From NCBI GenBank assembly GCA_031292035.1, contig JARLHX010000179.1:1-64000 (forward strand): a stretch of 64,000 nt of DNA, in the 5' to 3' direction. The notes under the pieces are model-generated. The model was not told where the DNA came from and searched no databases. It saw only the letters and a program-made list of their open reading frames with translations. The translations under genes were made by a program, and so were the position numbers. Within the stretch, counting starts at the first letter, position 1. Each line of letters begins with the position of its first letter. This document shows, piece after piece, positions 1 through 8,436 of this stretch. This DNA is from Negativicutes bacterium (GTDB taxonomy: Bacteria > Bacillota_C > Negativicutes > Sporomusales_B > JARLHX01).

Positions 1-112
1 CGGCATCTACTTATTCTCCCAGGCCGTTTCCAGCCAAGTACCTTCAGCGTGTAAGAGCTTAACTTCTGTGTTCGGTATGGGAACAGGTGGAGCCTCTTAG
101 CTATCGAAACCG
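1..112 (-). rRNA. rrf: 5S ribosomal RNA
   Basis: Read on the minus strand, this matches the bacterial 5S core, including the conserved stretch around CCATACCGAACACAGAAG and the GGCUGG and GGGAGA segments near the 3' end. The 5' CGGUUUC can pair with the 3' GAUGCCG to form helix I, so the gene fills positions 112 to 1 and its last base or two may lie outside the window. No 23S sequence is present upstream, so the gene is not preceded by the usual 16S-23S array on this side. Confidence 0.9.
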
Positions 113-203
113 AATATGTAGTTGGTTGTTTAAATACGAAGGTTCACGTTATTGCACATTTCATCTTCGCCATTCATCATGTGGTCAACTTGACCGGAGC
201 TAT

Positions 204-232
204 AGAATACCATGTCTTCGCGGCTCCGTCAA
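204..232 (-). promoter_or_regulatory. Sigma-A type promoter for the stand-alone 5S gene
   Basis: On the minus strand there is a TTGACG -35 box (232-227), a 17-base spacer and a TATTCT -10 box (209-204). Transcription would start about 85 bases before the 5S 5' end. The match is close to consensus and its position explains how the 5S gene is expressed without an upstream 23S gene. Confidence 0.6.
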
Positions 233-329
233 TCTATCAATTCTTGGTAGCTCGCTACTATCTTGTATCGACGAATCAGCATCTACTGGCTAACGTCTGT
301 TCAGAAGCAAACACTACTTTTACGAAAAG

Positions 330-364
330 AACCGTAAGATTTCCCTAAAAGCAATCTTACGGTT
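330..364 (-). terminator. Intrinsic terminator-like hairpin upstream of the 5S promoter
   Basis: An 11-bp perfect stem (331-341 with 353-363), extended by one A-T pair, has an 11-base loop. On the minus strand it is followed by CTTTTC. It would stop transcripts arriving from higher coordinates before the 5S promoter. The plus-strand reading also ends in a short T-rich stretch, so the direction is not certain. Confidence 0.5.
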
Positions 365-365
365 T

Positions 366-966
366 CATTAGTCGAAGCACACAGTTAGCGCGCCCCCCCA
401 AGTCTTCCCATAATTATGGAAGCATAAAGTGGCCGTAGTTTCTCAAGATGATTGATGGGCCTCTGCTTCGGGTGTATTGGCGAATCAGCTCAAGCCGGAC
501 TCCGCTAGACAGGGGTTCGACTCGGCGAGACGCGACCTTGCAAATCCATCTTTTTGGAGGCAGACTTTCTTGCTCGAGGAGATTGCCTCAGGCCAATTTG
601 TCTTTTTATGATATCACTATTCTGCCTGACAAGCTATCAGTGTGTATATCATACTCTTCACTTCTCCCATTGCCGCTTCGGAAGATACACTAATAAGAAC
701 GGCAACGGATGGCCGATTCATGTCAGTCGCAGCAAAACTGATAATGGTCGTGAACAAGGTCACAAGACAGGTTAGAATAATCGTCCTCATCGGTTAACTC
801 TCTATTGATTTATTGGGAAAAATGTATCTATTTTCTTTCTAATAACTACCGCTTCTTCCTTCTTCGCTAATCCATATCCAGAACGCTACGGCTTCCCGGA
901 CCTCATCAAATAGTAATAATTGTTGCAGCTGTAGAATTAGCATTGGTCATTTCTGAAACAGCATAT
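366..966. other. Stretch without a recognisable gene
   Basis: No frame in this 600-base stretch gives a protein that I recognise or that has a convincing ribosome binding site. Short open frames exist on the plus strand but have no family signature. It may be decayed sequence beside the broken xdhC remnant. Confidence 0.5.
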
Positions 967-1259
967 TCAAATTACCTGGATAAAGACTTCCATTGTACCG
1001 CCGCAGACCATGCCTTCTTTGCGACGTCGTTAAGCAAATTAACTAGGTACAGTGCCAGTTGGTTTTCGTCGAGCACCTGCAACGCCCTAAGCCTCACCTC
1101 GGCTTCGGCACAGCCGCCGCCTATTGTGCCTATCGTCCGGCCATCGGTGGCGACAATCAAGGCCTCAAGCACACCGCCGCCTACAGCCCTGGCATCGGAC
1201 GGCCTTCGCAGGAAAGCCCGCGCCCTAAAAGAGCTGAGAAAAGAGAATACTCGGCTCAA
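967..1259 (-). pseudogene. xdhC: xdhC/coxI-type maturation factor, frameshifted remnant
   Basis: The XdhC/CoxI family matures molybdenum hydroxylases by handling the sulfurated cofactor. The minus strand first encodes DGRTIGTIGGGCAEAEV, the family hallmark. It then runs into LLNDVAKKAW, where the frame is wrong. A one-frame shift near 1020 restores KEGMVCGGTMEVFIQV and a stop at 967, which is the expected C-terminal signature of the short clostridial form. The N-terminal part is also irregular: the expected glycine-serine and RRPGA region is distorted. It sits just after the iron-sulfur subunit gene, the usual place for xdhC. At least one frameshift makes it a probable pseudogene, unless the sequence itself contains an error. 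Confidence 0.7.
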
Positions 1260-1375
1260 AATCTGGTAGCCGAGTTCTCGCTAGGTAACACAATATTTTT
1301 AGGAAACAGCAACTATCTTAATTTATTGATCTCTCGAATAAATTCCACCAGTTCACCATTTAGTGTTTAATAGCA

Positions 1376-1846
1376 TTAGCCATTTAACTTCCGAGCCGAA
1401 ATTTCAACAGCCCGGATGATCTTTTCATACCCGGTACAGCGGCAAAGGTTGCCGGATAGAGCCTCTTTGATCTCTTCCGTCGTTGGATTCGGAATTCTAT
1501 CCAATAAAGCTTTTGTTGCCAAAATCATTCCCGGAGTACAATAGCCGCATTGTATAGCTCCCTCATCTACAAAAGCCTGCTGAATTGGATGAACATTTTC
1601 TTCGTTGCCAAGACCCTCGATGGTAAGGACTTCTTTACCATCGACCATAGCAGTCAACAGGGTGCAAGATCTGACAGCCCTACCATTAAGAAGAACAGTA
1701 CATGCGCCACAATCACCAGTACCACATGCTTTTTTCGTCCCGGTTAAACCAAGCCTTTCACGCAATGTATCAACCAATATTTCTTTTGTTTCCACTTCCA
1801 TGTTTACTGGCTTGTTGTTCAAGGTAAAGTTTATCGCGTAGGCCAT
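1376..1846 (-). CDS. Molybdenum hydroxylase, 2Fe-2S subunit
   Basis: This 156-residue protein is the electron-transfer subunit of a xanthine dehydrogenase/CO dehydrogenase-type hydroxylase. Its plant-type ferredoxin domain has Cys41, Cys46, Cys49 and Cys61 (CGTGDCGACTVL). The helical second cluster domain has Cys100, Cys103, Cys135 and Cys137 (CGYCTPGM and CRCTGY). The length is normal for the family. It is the third gene of the operon and begins directly after the FAD-subunit stop codon, so the two are almost certainly translated together. The substrate cannot be told from this subunit. Confidence 0.93.
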   Translation of the reverse strand: MAYAINFTLNNKPVNMEVETKEILVDTLRERLGLTGTKKACGTGDCGACTVLLNGRAVRSCTLLTAMVDGKEVLTIEGLGNEENVHPIQQAFVDEGAIQCGYCTPGMILATKALLDRIPNPTTEEIKEALSGNLCRCTGYEKIIRAVEISARKLNG

Positions 1847-2710
1847 TTAGTTTCCCCTCCTTGCTGCTTCCTCGTAGGCCATCTTTATGGCTCGTTCTAC
1901 AACGACACTTATTACTTCTTCTTTATAAAGCTTATTGCGAGGGCTGCGAAGCATGGCTTCTGATGGAATAACACCTTTAATTTCTGCTAGCCCCTCTTCT
2001 ATTGGTTTACCAATCACTATTTTTTCCAGGCTATATGCTTTAATTGTCGTTGCGCTGATGGCTCCCATACCAATGCTAATAGCCCGGCATATGTCTCCCT
2101 CCAATGTTAAACAGACAGCTACTGCCACTTGTGATATATCCTGGCCTTTCCGTTTTGTTAACCTGACGAATGCAGTACCAGTACTGGTACTTAGCTTGGG
2201 TATCCGGATCTCTTTAATCAGTTCATGCCGCTCCAGTGCGGTTTTGCAGTAATCAACAAACATATCTTTTGCTTGAATGATCCGTTCGCCATGCTTGCTA
2301 ACCAAAACGATTTCGGCATTCAAAGCTATCAATGGTACATTACAATCAGCGGCAGGCACAGCTGTTCCTATATTCCCGGCAGGTGTACCTAAAATCCTTA
2401 TAGCTGGAGACCCAATCTGAGCAACGGCTTGACGCAGTCCAGAGAACTGTTTGCACAGAGGTGATGCAAGGACATCCTCGTAGGTTGAGGCACCCCCAAT
2501 GGATACGAAACCATCATCCTCTGCTATGCTTTTTATTTCAGGAATCTCCTGAATATAAATGATAACTTCTGGATCTATCGTCTTATGAGCAATTTTTTCA
2601 ACAATATCTGTTCCGCCATTAACAATTACTGCCTTCTCACGGTACTTATCAAGTAAATCCAGGGCTTCGTTCAGGGTTTTAGGACAAAAATACTCATTCA
2701 TCCTCTCCAC
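1847..2710 (-). CDS. Molybdenum hydroxylase, FAD-binding subunit
   Basis: This 287-residue protein has the vanillyl-alcohol-oxidase type FAD fold of XdhB/CoxM subunits. The GGTDI segment near residue 32 and the GNIGTA loop near residue 113 are the usual flavin-contacting motifs, and the C-terminal CO dehydrogenase flavoprotein domain is complete. It passes electrons from the iron-sulfur subunit to NAD+ or another acceptor. It lies 12 bases after the large-subunit gene and abuts the iron-sulfur gene. The order large, FAD, FeS is typical of anaerobic Firmicute hydroxylases. Confidence 0.92.
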   Translation of the reverse strand: MERMNEYFCPKTLNEALDLLDKYREKAVIVNGGTDIVEKIAHKTIDPEVIIYIQEIPEIKSIAEDDGFVSIGGASTYEDVLASPLCKQFSGLRQAVAQIGSPAIRILGTPAGNIGTAVPAADCNVPLIALNAEIVLVSKHGERIIQAKDMFVDYCKTALERHELIKEIRIPKLSTSTGTAFVRLTKRKGQDISQVAVAVCLTLEGDICRAISIGMGAISATTIKAYSLEKIVIGKPIEEGLAEIKGVIPSEAMLRSPRNKLYKEEVISVVVERAIKMAYEEAARRGN

Positions 2711-2722
2711 CTCCAGTTTCTA

Positions 2723-5038
2723 TTATTGCACCTTCGATTTTTTTATTGCAATTACGACTTCTCGCGGTGTTAACGGAAGTACATTTATACTGAATCCTAG
2801 TGCATTAAACAATGCATTTCTAATTGCTGGCCCTGCGCCAATAATAGGTGGTTCCCCAACACCTTTTGCACCAAACGGCCCAAGCTCATTGGGGTGCTCG
2901 ACAATAATAGATTCCAAACGTGGTACATCTTTCGTTGTTGGAATGAGATAATTATGGAATGTCGGGTTTTGCATTACTCCCTTATTCATTAGGGTTTCTT
3001 CCATGACGCCCCAGCCAATGGCTTGCGCTACGCCACCATCCATCTGTCCTTCAACCGTCTTAGGATTAATCGCTTTGCCCACGTCACACGCCAGTACCGA
3101 GTGCGTTATAGTAATTTCACCGGTTTCAGTATCCACCTCCAGTTCAATTCCGTGGGCGCCAAAAGTATAGGCATGACTGGGAGTGCCTTGCCCATCCTCT
3201 GCCCGAAAGACTGGTTGAGGAGGATTCCAAGTTCCTGTTACTGCTAGAGATACTTGGGAATTATATGCTTTCACCACAATATCCGCAAGTTTTAGAGAGG
3301 TATCGGGATTGTCAACAATAGCTACTTTTCCATTCACAAGTTCCAGCTTCCGCGGATCTGCTTTCAATAGTTTTCCAGCAACATCTAACAATCTTTCTCT
3401 TAGTTTCAGACAGGCATCCATTACGGCATTTCCCACTAATACAACCGACCGGGACGCTACTGTCGGCCCGGAATCCGGTGACATAGCAGTATCGGAGTAA
3501 CTTACAAGCACATCCTCAAATTTAATTCCTAAGGTCTCAGCCGCGATCTGTCCAATAGAAGTGGTCAGCGCTTGCCCCATTTCAGACGAACTTATCGCGA
3601 TATTGAGTGACCCATCCAGCTGGAGTGTTGCAAAACAATTGGCACTATCAACTAGAAGCGGATGGCTGGTTCCATACATAAATAACCCGAAGCCTCTCCC
3701 CCGCTTGATAACCCCAGATCCTTTATCAATCGGCTGATCCCATTTCATCCTGGTCTTAACCTGCTCGATACATTCTTCCAGACCCAAACCACGACTCTCT
3801 TGCATTACTTGCCCGAAAATCGCTTGGTCGCCATCATGCAGAATATTTTTCATCCGCAGTTCCAATGGATCCATATCCAGCTTTTTGGCCAGTTCGTCAA
3901 GTTGGCATTCTACTGCGTATATCGCTTGAGGTACACCGAATCCTCTAAATGCACACGAATAAGGATTATTGGTAAAAACCGAGTATGCTTTTACCCGGGC
4001 GTTTGGGATGACATAAACCCCACCTAAATACGCCACATGTCGTTGCGTTACACCATGATATGGTTCTCTCAAACCACCCAAAGACGTATACGCCCCTTTA
4101 TTTAAGACAGACTCAACATCAATAGCTGTAATCTTTCCTTCTTTAGTGGCAGCCATTTTATATTTTATGTATGCGGCATGCCGTTTCCCTGTCGTGCGGA
4201 AAATTTCCTCTCTATTTAGCTCAAAATATAGCGGCTTCCTAACTTTTAGCGCTAAAACACCTGCCATCGCACAAACATCAAGAGTAGAATCTTCTTTTCC
4301 GCCAAAACCGCCGCCAATGATAGGAGAAACAATACGAACTTTACTTTGCGGGAGTCCGAATACCGGTGCCAGGCAGCGCTTACTCGAATAAACGGCCTGG
4401 GCTGGACAGATTAGCGTAATTCCGCCTGTCAACAAGTCAGGTTCTGCGATACACGAGTCATTTTCTAAATAACAGTGTTCGACCATCGGAGTTTCATAAT
4501 AGTTTTCAATTACAATTTCCGCGTCAAGAAAAGCCTTATCAACATTCCCTTTATTAAGATTAACAGCAGTTAAAATATTTCCCTTGTCGGCGAAAGGATG
4601 GTTGTCATGAATATGAATGGCGCCATCTTTCATCGCTTCTCGTGGATCATCGTAAGCAGGAAGCACTTCATATTCCACTTCAATTAATTGGAGCGCTTTT
4701 TCGGCAATCTCTTCTGTCGTTGCAGCCACTAAGGCTACCGCATCGCCTTCGTACCTGGTTTTTCCATCAGCAATAACCGGCTTATCTGGAATAATAATCC
4801 CATACCCATTCCTGCCAGGCAGATCTTTTGCCGTCATTACGGCGCAGACGCCTTCGAGGGCGGCCGCCTTCGACACATCGACTCTTTTGATAATGGCGTG
4901 AGGATGTTTGGCAAAGAGGGCTTTGCCGATAAGCATGTCTTTCCGCTTAAGGTCAGCTGTGTACTTGGCCTGCCCGAGAGCTTTGGCCAAGCCATCGACT
5001 CTTGCTATGCGTTTACCGACCACCTGTAGCTCAGTCAC
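2723..5038 (-). CDS. Molybdenum hydroxylase, molybdopterin large subunit
   Basis: This 771-residue catalytic subunit has an N-terminal a/b hammerhead domain followed by the two cofactor-binding domains. Visible motifs are GGGFGGKED near residue 247, AFRGFGVPQ near residue 366, and GAKGVGEPP near residue 731, whose glutamate is the catalytic base. The AFRGFG form is that of xanthine dehydrogenase-like enzymes rather than the AYRCSFR loop of aerobic CO dehydrogenases. Likely substrates are purines or N-heteroaromatics, but this is inference. The start is GTG at 5038, 8 bases after an AGGAGG ribosome binding site. It is the first gene of the operon and is divergent from a FadR-family regulator. 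Its neighbour xdhC is broken, so cofactor sulfuration must come from elsewhere. Confidence 0.92.
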   Translation of the reverse strand: MTELQVVGKRIARVDGLAKALGQAKYTADLKRKDMLIGKALFAKHPHAIIKRVDVSKAAALEGVCAVMTAKDLPGRNGYGIIIPDKPVIADGKTRYEGDAVALVAATTEEIAEKALQLIEVEYEVLPAYDDPREAMKDGAIHIHDNHPFADKGNILTAVNLNKGNVDKAFLDAEIVIENYYETPMVEHCYLENDSCIAEPDLLTGGITLICPAQAVYSSKRCLAPVFGLPQSKVRIVSPIIGGGFGGKEDSTLDVCAMAGVLALKVRKPLYFELNREEIFRTTGKRHAAYIKYKMAATKEGKITAIDVESVLNKGAYTSLGGLREPYHGVTQRHVAYLGGVYVIPNARVKAYSVFTNNPYSCAFRGFGVPQAIYAVECQLDELAKKLDMDPLELRMKNILHDGDQAIFGQVMQESRGLGLEECIEQVKTRMKWDQPIDKGSGVIKRGRGFGLFMYGTSHPLLVDSANCFATLQLDGSLNIAISSSEMGQALTTSIGQIAAETLGIKFEDVLVSYSDTAMSPDSGPTVASRSVVLVGNAVMDACLKLRERLLDVAGKLLKADPRKLELVNGKVAIVDNPDTSLKLADIVVKAYNSQVSLAVTGTWNPPQPVFRAEDGQGTPSHAYTFGAHGIELEVDTETGEITITHSVLACDVGKAINPKTVEGQMDGGVAQAIGWGVMEETLMNKGVMQNPTFHNYLIPTTKDVPRLESIIVEHPNELGPFGAKGVGEPPIIGAGPAIRNALFNALGFSINVLPLTPREVVIAIKKSKVQ

Positions 5039-5058
5039 AGATTTTCCTCCTCTTTACG

Positions 5059-5077
5059 CCCCGCCAAAGCGGCGGGG
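5059..5077 (-). promoter_or_regulatory. GC-rich hairpin in the hydroxylase operon leader
   Basis: A 7-bp perfect stem (CCCCGCC with GGCGGGG) and a 5-base loop lie just upstream of the AGGAGG ribosome binding site of the large-subunit gene. No T-run follows, so it is not a plain terminator. It could affect messenger stability or translation. Confidence 0.4.
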
Positions 5078-5128
5078 AAGAATGTGTATTTTAGTCTTGG
5101 ATCGTTCCAGTAGGCAACGCTGGCAAAA

Positions 5129-5160
5129 TATTGCCCCAATAGATAATAAAATGGTATGAT
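5129..5160 (+). promoter_or_regulatory. Possible promoter and operator of the FadR-type regulator
   Basis: TTGCCC (5131-5136) and TATGAT (5155-5160), 18 bases apart, could be the -35 and -10 of the regulator gene. The -35 overlaps the partial palindrome TATTGCCCCAATA (5129-5141). That half-site (ATTG...CAAT) resembles the stronger palindromes upstream of the MFS gene at 7311-7331, which suggests autoregulation. The evidence is weak. Confidence 0.3.
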
Positions 5161-5218
5161 ATATGCTATCAAGTTCTTCCGGTCTGCCGCAAACAAAGTA
5201 ATTGGACAGGTGATTTTT

Positions 5219-5926
5219 ATGATGGCAATTGTTAAAAACGATAAGGTCCGGGCCTACGAGAATGTAGTGGAGCAGTTCGTGCATCTGATCATCACCGGCC
5301 AGATCAGGCCCGGCGATAAGCTGCCGACTGAACGAGATCTTGCGGTAAAACTGGGAATCAGCCGGCCGATAGTGCGGGAAGCCTTCCGGGTGATGGAGAG
5401 CTTTGGGGTGGTCGAAAGCCTGGTGGGCTCCGGTCGCTACCTGAGCAAGGTTGACGCTGCGTCTTTCGGTCTGCCTTCAGGCTACGAATATCTGGCCCTC
5501 TATCTCAGCTCAATGGAAGCCCGCACCTATATAGAACTTGGCACTGTGAGTCTGGCTTGCCGCCGGGCCAACGCCGCCGATCTTGAGCGAATCGCCCGGG
5601 CCTGCCAAGCTGAAATTGACGCCAAGAGTTTTGTTCACTCCGACAGCGAGTTTCATCTGTCACTGGCGGCCGCTTCTCACAATCCGGTGCTGAAGTGGGC
5701 CATGGGCTCGCAGCTGTTTACTATATACTTTACCGGCACCTGGTCTCACGGTCGACCGGAAAGATGGTGCGAGATCAAAGAGGAACACCAGATCATTTAC
5801 AGAGCCCTGCGCGAGCGAAATCAGCAGATGGCCGAAAAAGCGCTGCTCCGCCACCTTGAAAAGGTCAAGGAGAACATTCTCGAGACTGCGACCGAGCAGG
5901 CCAATAACTCCCGGAAAACCGATTAG
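5219..5926 (+). CDS. FadR-subfamily GntR transcriptional regulator
   Basis: This 235-residue protein has an N-terminal winged helix (about residues 10-75, with PGDKLPTERDLAVKLGISRP) and an all-helical FCD ligand-binding domain. FCD regulators bind small organic acids or similar ligands and usually repress a neighbouring catabolic operon. ATG at 5219 is preferred over an in-frame ATG at 5156 because AGGTG lies 6 bases upstream. It is divergent from the molybdenum hydroxylase operon and convergent with the MFS carrier, and probably controls one or both. The ligand is unknown. Confidence 0.85.
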   Translation: MMAIVKNDKVRAYENVVEQFVHLIITGQIRPGDKLPTERDLAVKLGISRPIVREAFRVMESFGVVESLVGSGRYLSKVDAASFGLPSGYEYLALYLSSMEARTYIELGTVSLACRRANAADLERIARACQAEIDAKSFVHSDSEFHLSLAAASHNPVLKWAMGSQLFTIYFTGTWSHGRPERWCEIKEEHQIIYRALRERNQQMAEKALLRHLEKVKENILETATEQANNSRKTD

Positions 5927-5940
5927 CCGTCATAGACCAG

Positions 5941-5973
5941 GCACGCAACCCATAAAGGTTGCGTGCTTTTCTT
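5941..5973 (+). terminator. Intrinsic terminator of the FadR-type regulator
   Basis: A perfect 10-bp stem (GCACGCAACC, 5941-5950, with 5957-5966) and a 6-base loop are followed by TTTTCTTT. It begins 15 bases after the regulator stop codon. Confidence 0.85.
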
Positions 5974-5999
5974 TAGGGATACCTGTCACCAGTCCTGAC

Positions 6000-7265
6000 T
6001 CAGGCTTCGCTCGCGGCTTTTTCCGTGCTCACAGGGCCGGCGTGCTCCACCTTGCCCAGCGTTTCCGGCAGGAAGATCATTACAACAACCCCCAGGGCAA
6101 AAATGCCCGCCGCCAGCAATATGCCCATTGACAGCCCTAGTTTAGTGGCCAGAACGCCTACCGTGAAGGGGGCAATTACCGCGCCCAGACGACCCATGTT
6201 GAAACAGAAGCCGCCGCTGAGGGCCCGAATTTTTTCGGGAAAGAGCTCGGTGAAGAATGAGCCGAACAGGCCGAACACCCCACCGAAGCTAAGACCCATA
6301 ACCGGACCGAGCCAGAAGAGAAATTCGGCATTAGGAATGAGAACATACAGGGGTACAATGATGGCGTCGGCAGTGAAGGCGATCATCAATGCCTTTTTCC
6401 GGCCAAGCTTGTCGGCGATATAGGCGTAAACATGATAGCCGATGAAGGCGCCGGAAAATATCATTATGCTCCACATGCCCATATAGGATAAGCTGAGGCC
6501 GCGCTCTTTGACAAGGAAGGTCGGTATCCAGGAGTTAACGCCCCAGTAGCCGCCCATCTGGCATGCCGAGGCCAACGTGGCCAGGATGGTCAGCCGGCGG
6601 TTCTCCGGTGAAAACAGGTCGCTCAGACGAACTTTTTCATTGGTTTGCTGACTGGCGTTATTGACGGCGGCAAATCTTTTGGATTCCGGTACATAAATGT
6701 GGAAAAGTATGGCCGCGATAATCGCGGTTCCGCCGACAACGAATATCCAGCGCCAGTCATATTTGGACAGCATGAAAGTACCCATCAGGGCGGCAAACAG
6801 GCTGCCGAGGGCAAAAGTACTGAGCATGAAGCTTTCGGCTCTGGCCCGGTAGTGGGCCTTCCAGTGTTCGGCCACCAGGGCGGCGCAGGGGCCCCAGATA
6901 CCACCGATGCCGAGACCGGCGATAAATCGGGTCACCATAAAGGTGCCCCAGGTCTCTACGTAATAGACGACAGCTGTAAACAGGCCGAAGCAGATCAGGC
7001 CAAGCACGGCTGATATTCTGCGGCCTTTGTTGTCGGCGATCCAACCGAAAAGAATGCTTCCCAGGGCGGCACCGATCATGGTAGCCGAGGCAAGGAGACC
7101 GGCCTCCGGCATGGTGATGTTCATCGTCTTGATGATAACCGGCATACAAATCGCTAAAATTGCCAGGTCCAAACTGTCATAAAAGTAAGCAATAAAAGTC
7201 CAAAACAGCACTGTCCACCTTTTTTCACTACCGCCGACATCTCTGGTAGTTGAACTATTCTCCAT
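6000..7265 (-). CDS. MFS transporter (sugar/organic-acid porter type)
   Basis: This 421-residue protein has 12 predicted membrane helices. The loop between helices 2 and 3 carries GWIADNKGRR, the MFS signature motif A, and RFIAGLGIGGIWGP fits helix 4 of the aromatic-acid/sugar porter groups. It would import or export a small organic solute driven by protons. Its position next to a molybdenum hydroxylase operon and a FadR-type regulator suggests it carries the hydroxylase substrate or a related heterocycle, but this is inference. Palindromic operator candidates lie about 45 bases upstream of its start. Confidence 0.82.
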   Translation of the reverse strand: MENSSTTRDVGGSEKRWTVLFWTFIAYFYDSLDLAILAICMPVIIKTMNITMPEAGLLASATMIGAALGSILFGWIADNKGRRISAVLGLICFGLFTAVVYYVETWGTFMVTRFIAGLGIGGIWGPCAALVAEHWKAHYRARAESFMLSTFALGSLFAALMGTFMLSKYDWRWIFVVGGTAIIAAILFHIYVPESKRFAAVNNASQQTNEKVRLSDLFSPENRRLTILATLASACQMGGYWGVNSWIPTFLVKERGLSLSYMGMWSIMIFSGAFIGYHVYAYIADKLGRKKALMIAFTADAIIVPLYVLIPNAEFLFWLGPVMGLSFGGVFGLFGSFFTELFPEKIRALSGGFCFNMGRLGAVIAPFTVGVLATKLGLSMGILLAAGIFALGVVVMIFLPETLGKVEHAGPVSTEKAASEA

Positions 7266-7310
7266 GTCTTTCCCCCCTATTATTTGGCTACTCGAAATCC
7301 ACCTAATTGT

Positions 7311-7331
7311 CCCAATATTGGGTAACCCAAT
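7311..7331 (-). promoter_or_regulatory. Overlapping palindromes, candidate operator of the MFS gene
   Basis: Two palindromes overlap: CCCAATATTGGG (7311-7322) and ATTGGGTAACCCAAT (7317-7331, perfect around a central A). Short inverted repeats of the TTGG-N-CCAA kind are typical of FadR-family binding sites. They lie 46 bases upstream of the MFS start, in the promoter zone. Confidence 0.5.
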
Positions 7332-7540
7332 TTCATGATACTGCTAGCTTTTTCCCGTGTCAACGCAAAGTTCGGAATAATACAAATATTATAGATAACA
7401 CTATACTTTCATTGTGATAAGCATAGAAAAATCATTTAATAATGCTATCCGTCATCCTGAATAAATCAATATTCATCAATTTGAATAATTATTTATCTTT
7501 CTTTTAGTCAACTAAAGGAAAGATAATTTTGCCGAACACA

Positions 7541-7584
7541 AAAAGAAGCATAAGACTGCCAAAAACGGCAATTTATGCTTCTTG
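7541..7584 (-). terminator. Intrinsic terminator after tRNA-Ser
   Basis: AAGAAGCATAA (7543-7553) pairs with TTATGCTTCTT (7573-7583), and an inner GACTGCC/GGCA helix adds to the stem. On the minus strand it ends in TTTTTG. It would close the tadA and tRNA-Ser transcript. Confidence 0.8.
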
Positions 7585-7610
7585 AAACAATTTTTATATT
7601 ACTGGTTTTA

Positions 7611-7700
<90 letters not shown>

Positions 7701-7751
7701 GTTATTCGAGATTATTGATAATGACTGTCCTAATGCCCCCAGATATCGCGG

Positions 7752-8201
7752 CTAGCTCCGCTTTGCCTTGAAAAAATCCTTCATGATAGCGGCACATTCG
7801 TCGGCCCGTACTCCAGCGGTGACCTCCAGACGATGATTCAATGCCGCGTTTTGCACCACATTGAAAATCGATTCCACCGCACCGGCTTTGTAGTCGGCAC
7901 TACCGTAAACTAGACGGTCTACCCGGCTCATCACCAAGGCTCCGGCGCACATGGGACACGGTTCTATAGTAACATAAAGGGTCGCTCCGGTCAAACGCCA
8001 ACGGCCAAGTTTGCGGCAAGCCGCCTGGATAACGATAACCTCGGCATGAGCCGTGGCATCTTGCCAGGTCTCGCGCTTATTGTGCGCAGAGGCAATCACT
8101 GTGCCGTCCATAACCAGTACCGCGCCGATCGGGACTTCACCGGCTGAATAAGCTGCGCGCGCCTCAGCCAGCGCCAATGCCATATAATAATCGTCCATCA
8201 T
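7752..8201 (-). CDS. tadA: tRNA-specific adenosine deaminase (TadA)
   Basis: This 149-residue enzyme deaminates A34 to inosine in tRNA-Arg(ACG). Zinc ligands are in HAEV and PCPMCAGA, and the catalytic glutamate is in HAEV. The order and spacing match cytidine/deoxycytidylate deaminase-like TadA. ATG at 8201 is preferred over an in-frame GTG at 8213 because GGAG lies about 6 bases upstream. A strong promoter sits at 8334-8362, and tRNA-Ser follows downstream. Confidence 0.92.
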   Translation of the reverse strand: MMDDYYMALALAEARAAYSAGEVPIGAVLVMDGTVIASAHNKRETWQDATAHAEVIVIQAACRKLGRWRLTGATLYVTIEPCPMCAGALVMSRVDRLVYGSADYKAGAVESIFNVVQNAALNHRLEVTAGVRADECAAIMKDFFKAKRS

Positions 8202-8333
8202 CCAGGTCTCCACACAAAATCCGGCGCTCTCAGAATGCTTGGTCTACCGTCACCGGTTTAACCCCGTTATAGGGGAAAAAACAGTTCGACCAGCACAAGC
8301 CAAATAGCTTGGGGATAGCAGTGCTACTGTGAT

Positions 8334-8362
8334 ATTATAGCGTATAACAATCTGTTGTGCAA
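8334..8362 (-). promoter_or_regulatory. Sigma-A promoter of the tadA/tRNA-Ser unit
   Basis: On the minus strand TTGCAC (8362-8357) and a consensus TATAAT (8339-8334) are separated by 17 bases. Transcription would start near 8327, leaving a leader of about 120 bases that contains a small AGCAC/GUGCU stem-loop before tadA. Confidence 0.65.
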
Positions 8363-8436
8363 CTTCATTTTATTGGTAATCTCTCCGGCCGCGCTACGCA
8401 AAGCTGGACGAGAACGAGCTATTTTCCTGCTACACC

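Noticed and set aside
972..1370. Plus-strand open frames over the xdhC remnant
   Set aside because: They are shadows of the minus-strand XdhC signature, which explains the codon pattern.
7266..7540. SRP RNA gene expected near tadA in Firmicutes
   Set aside because: The conserved SRP core (GGAAGGAAGCAGCC-like) is absent on both strands here and upstream of tadA.
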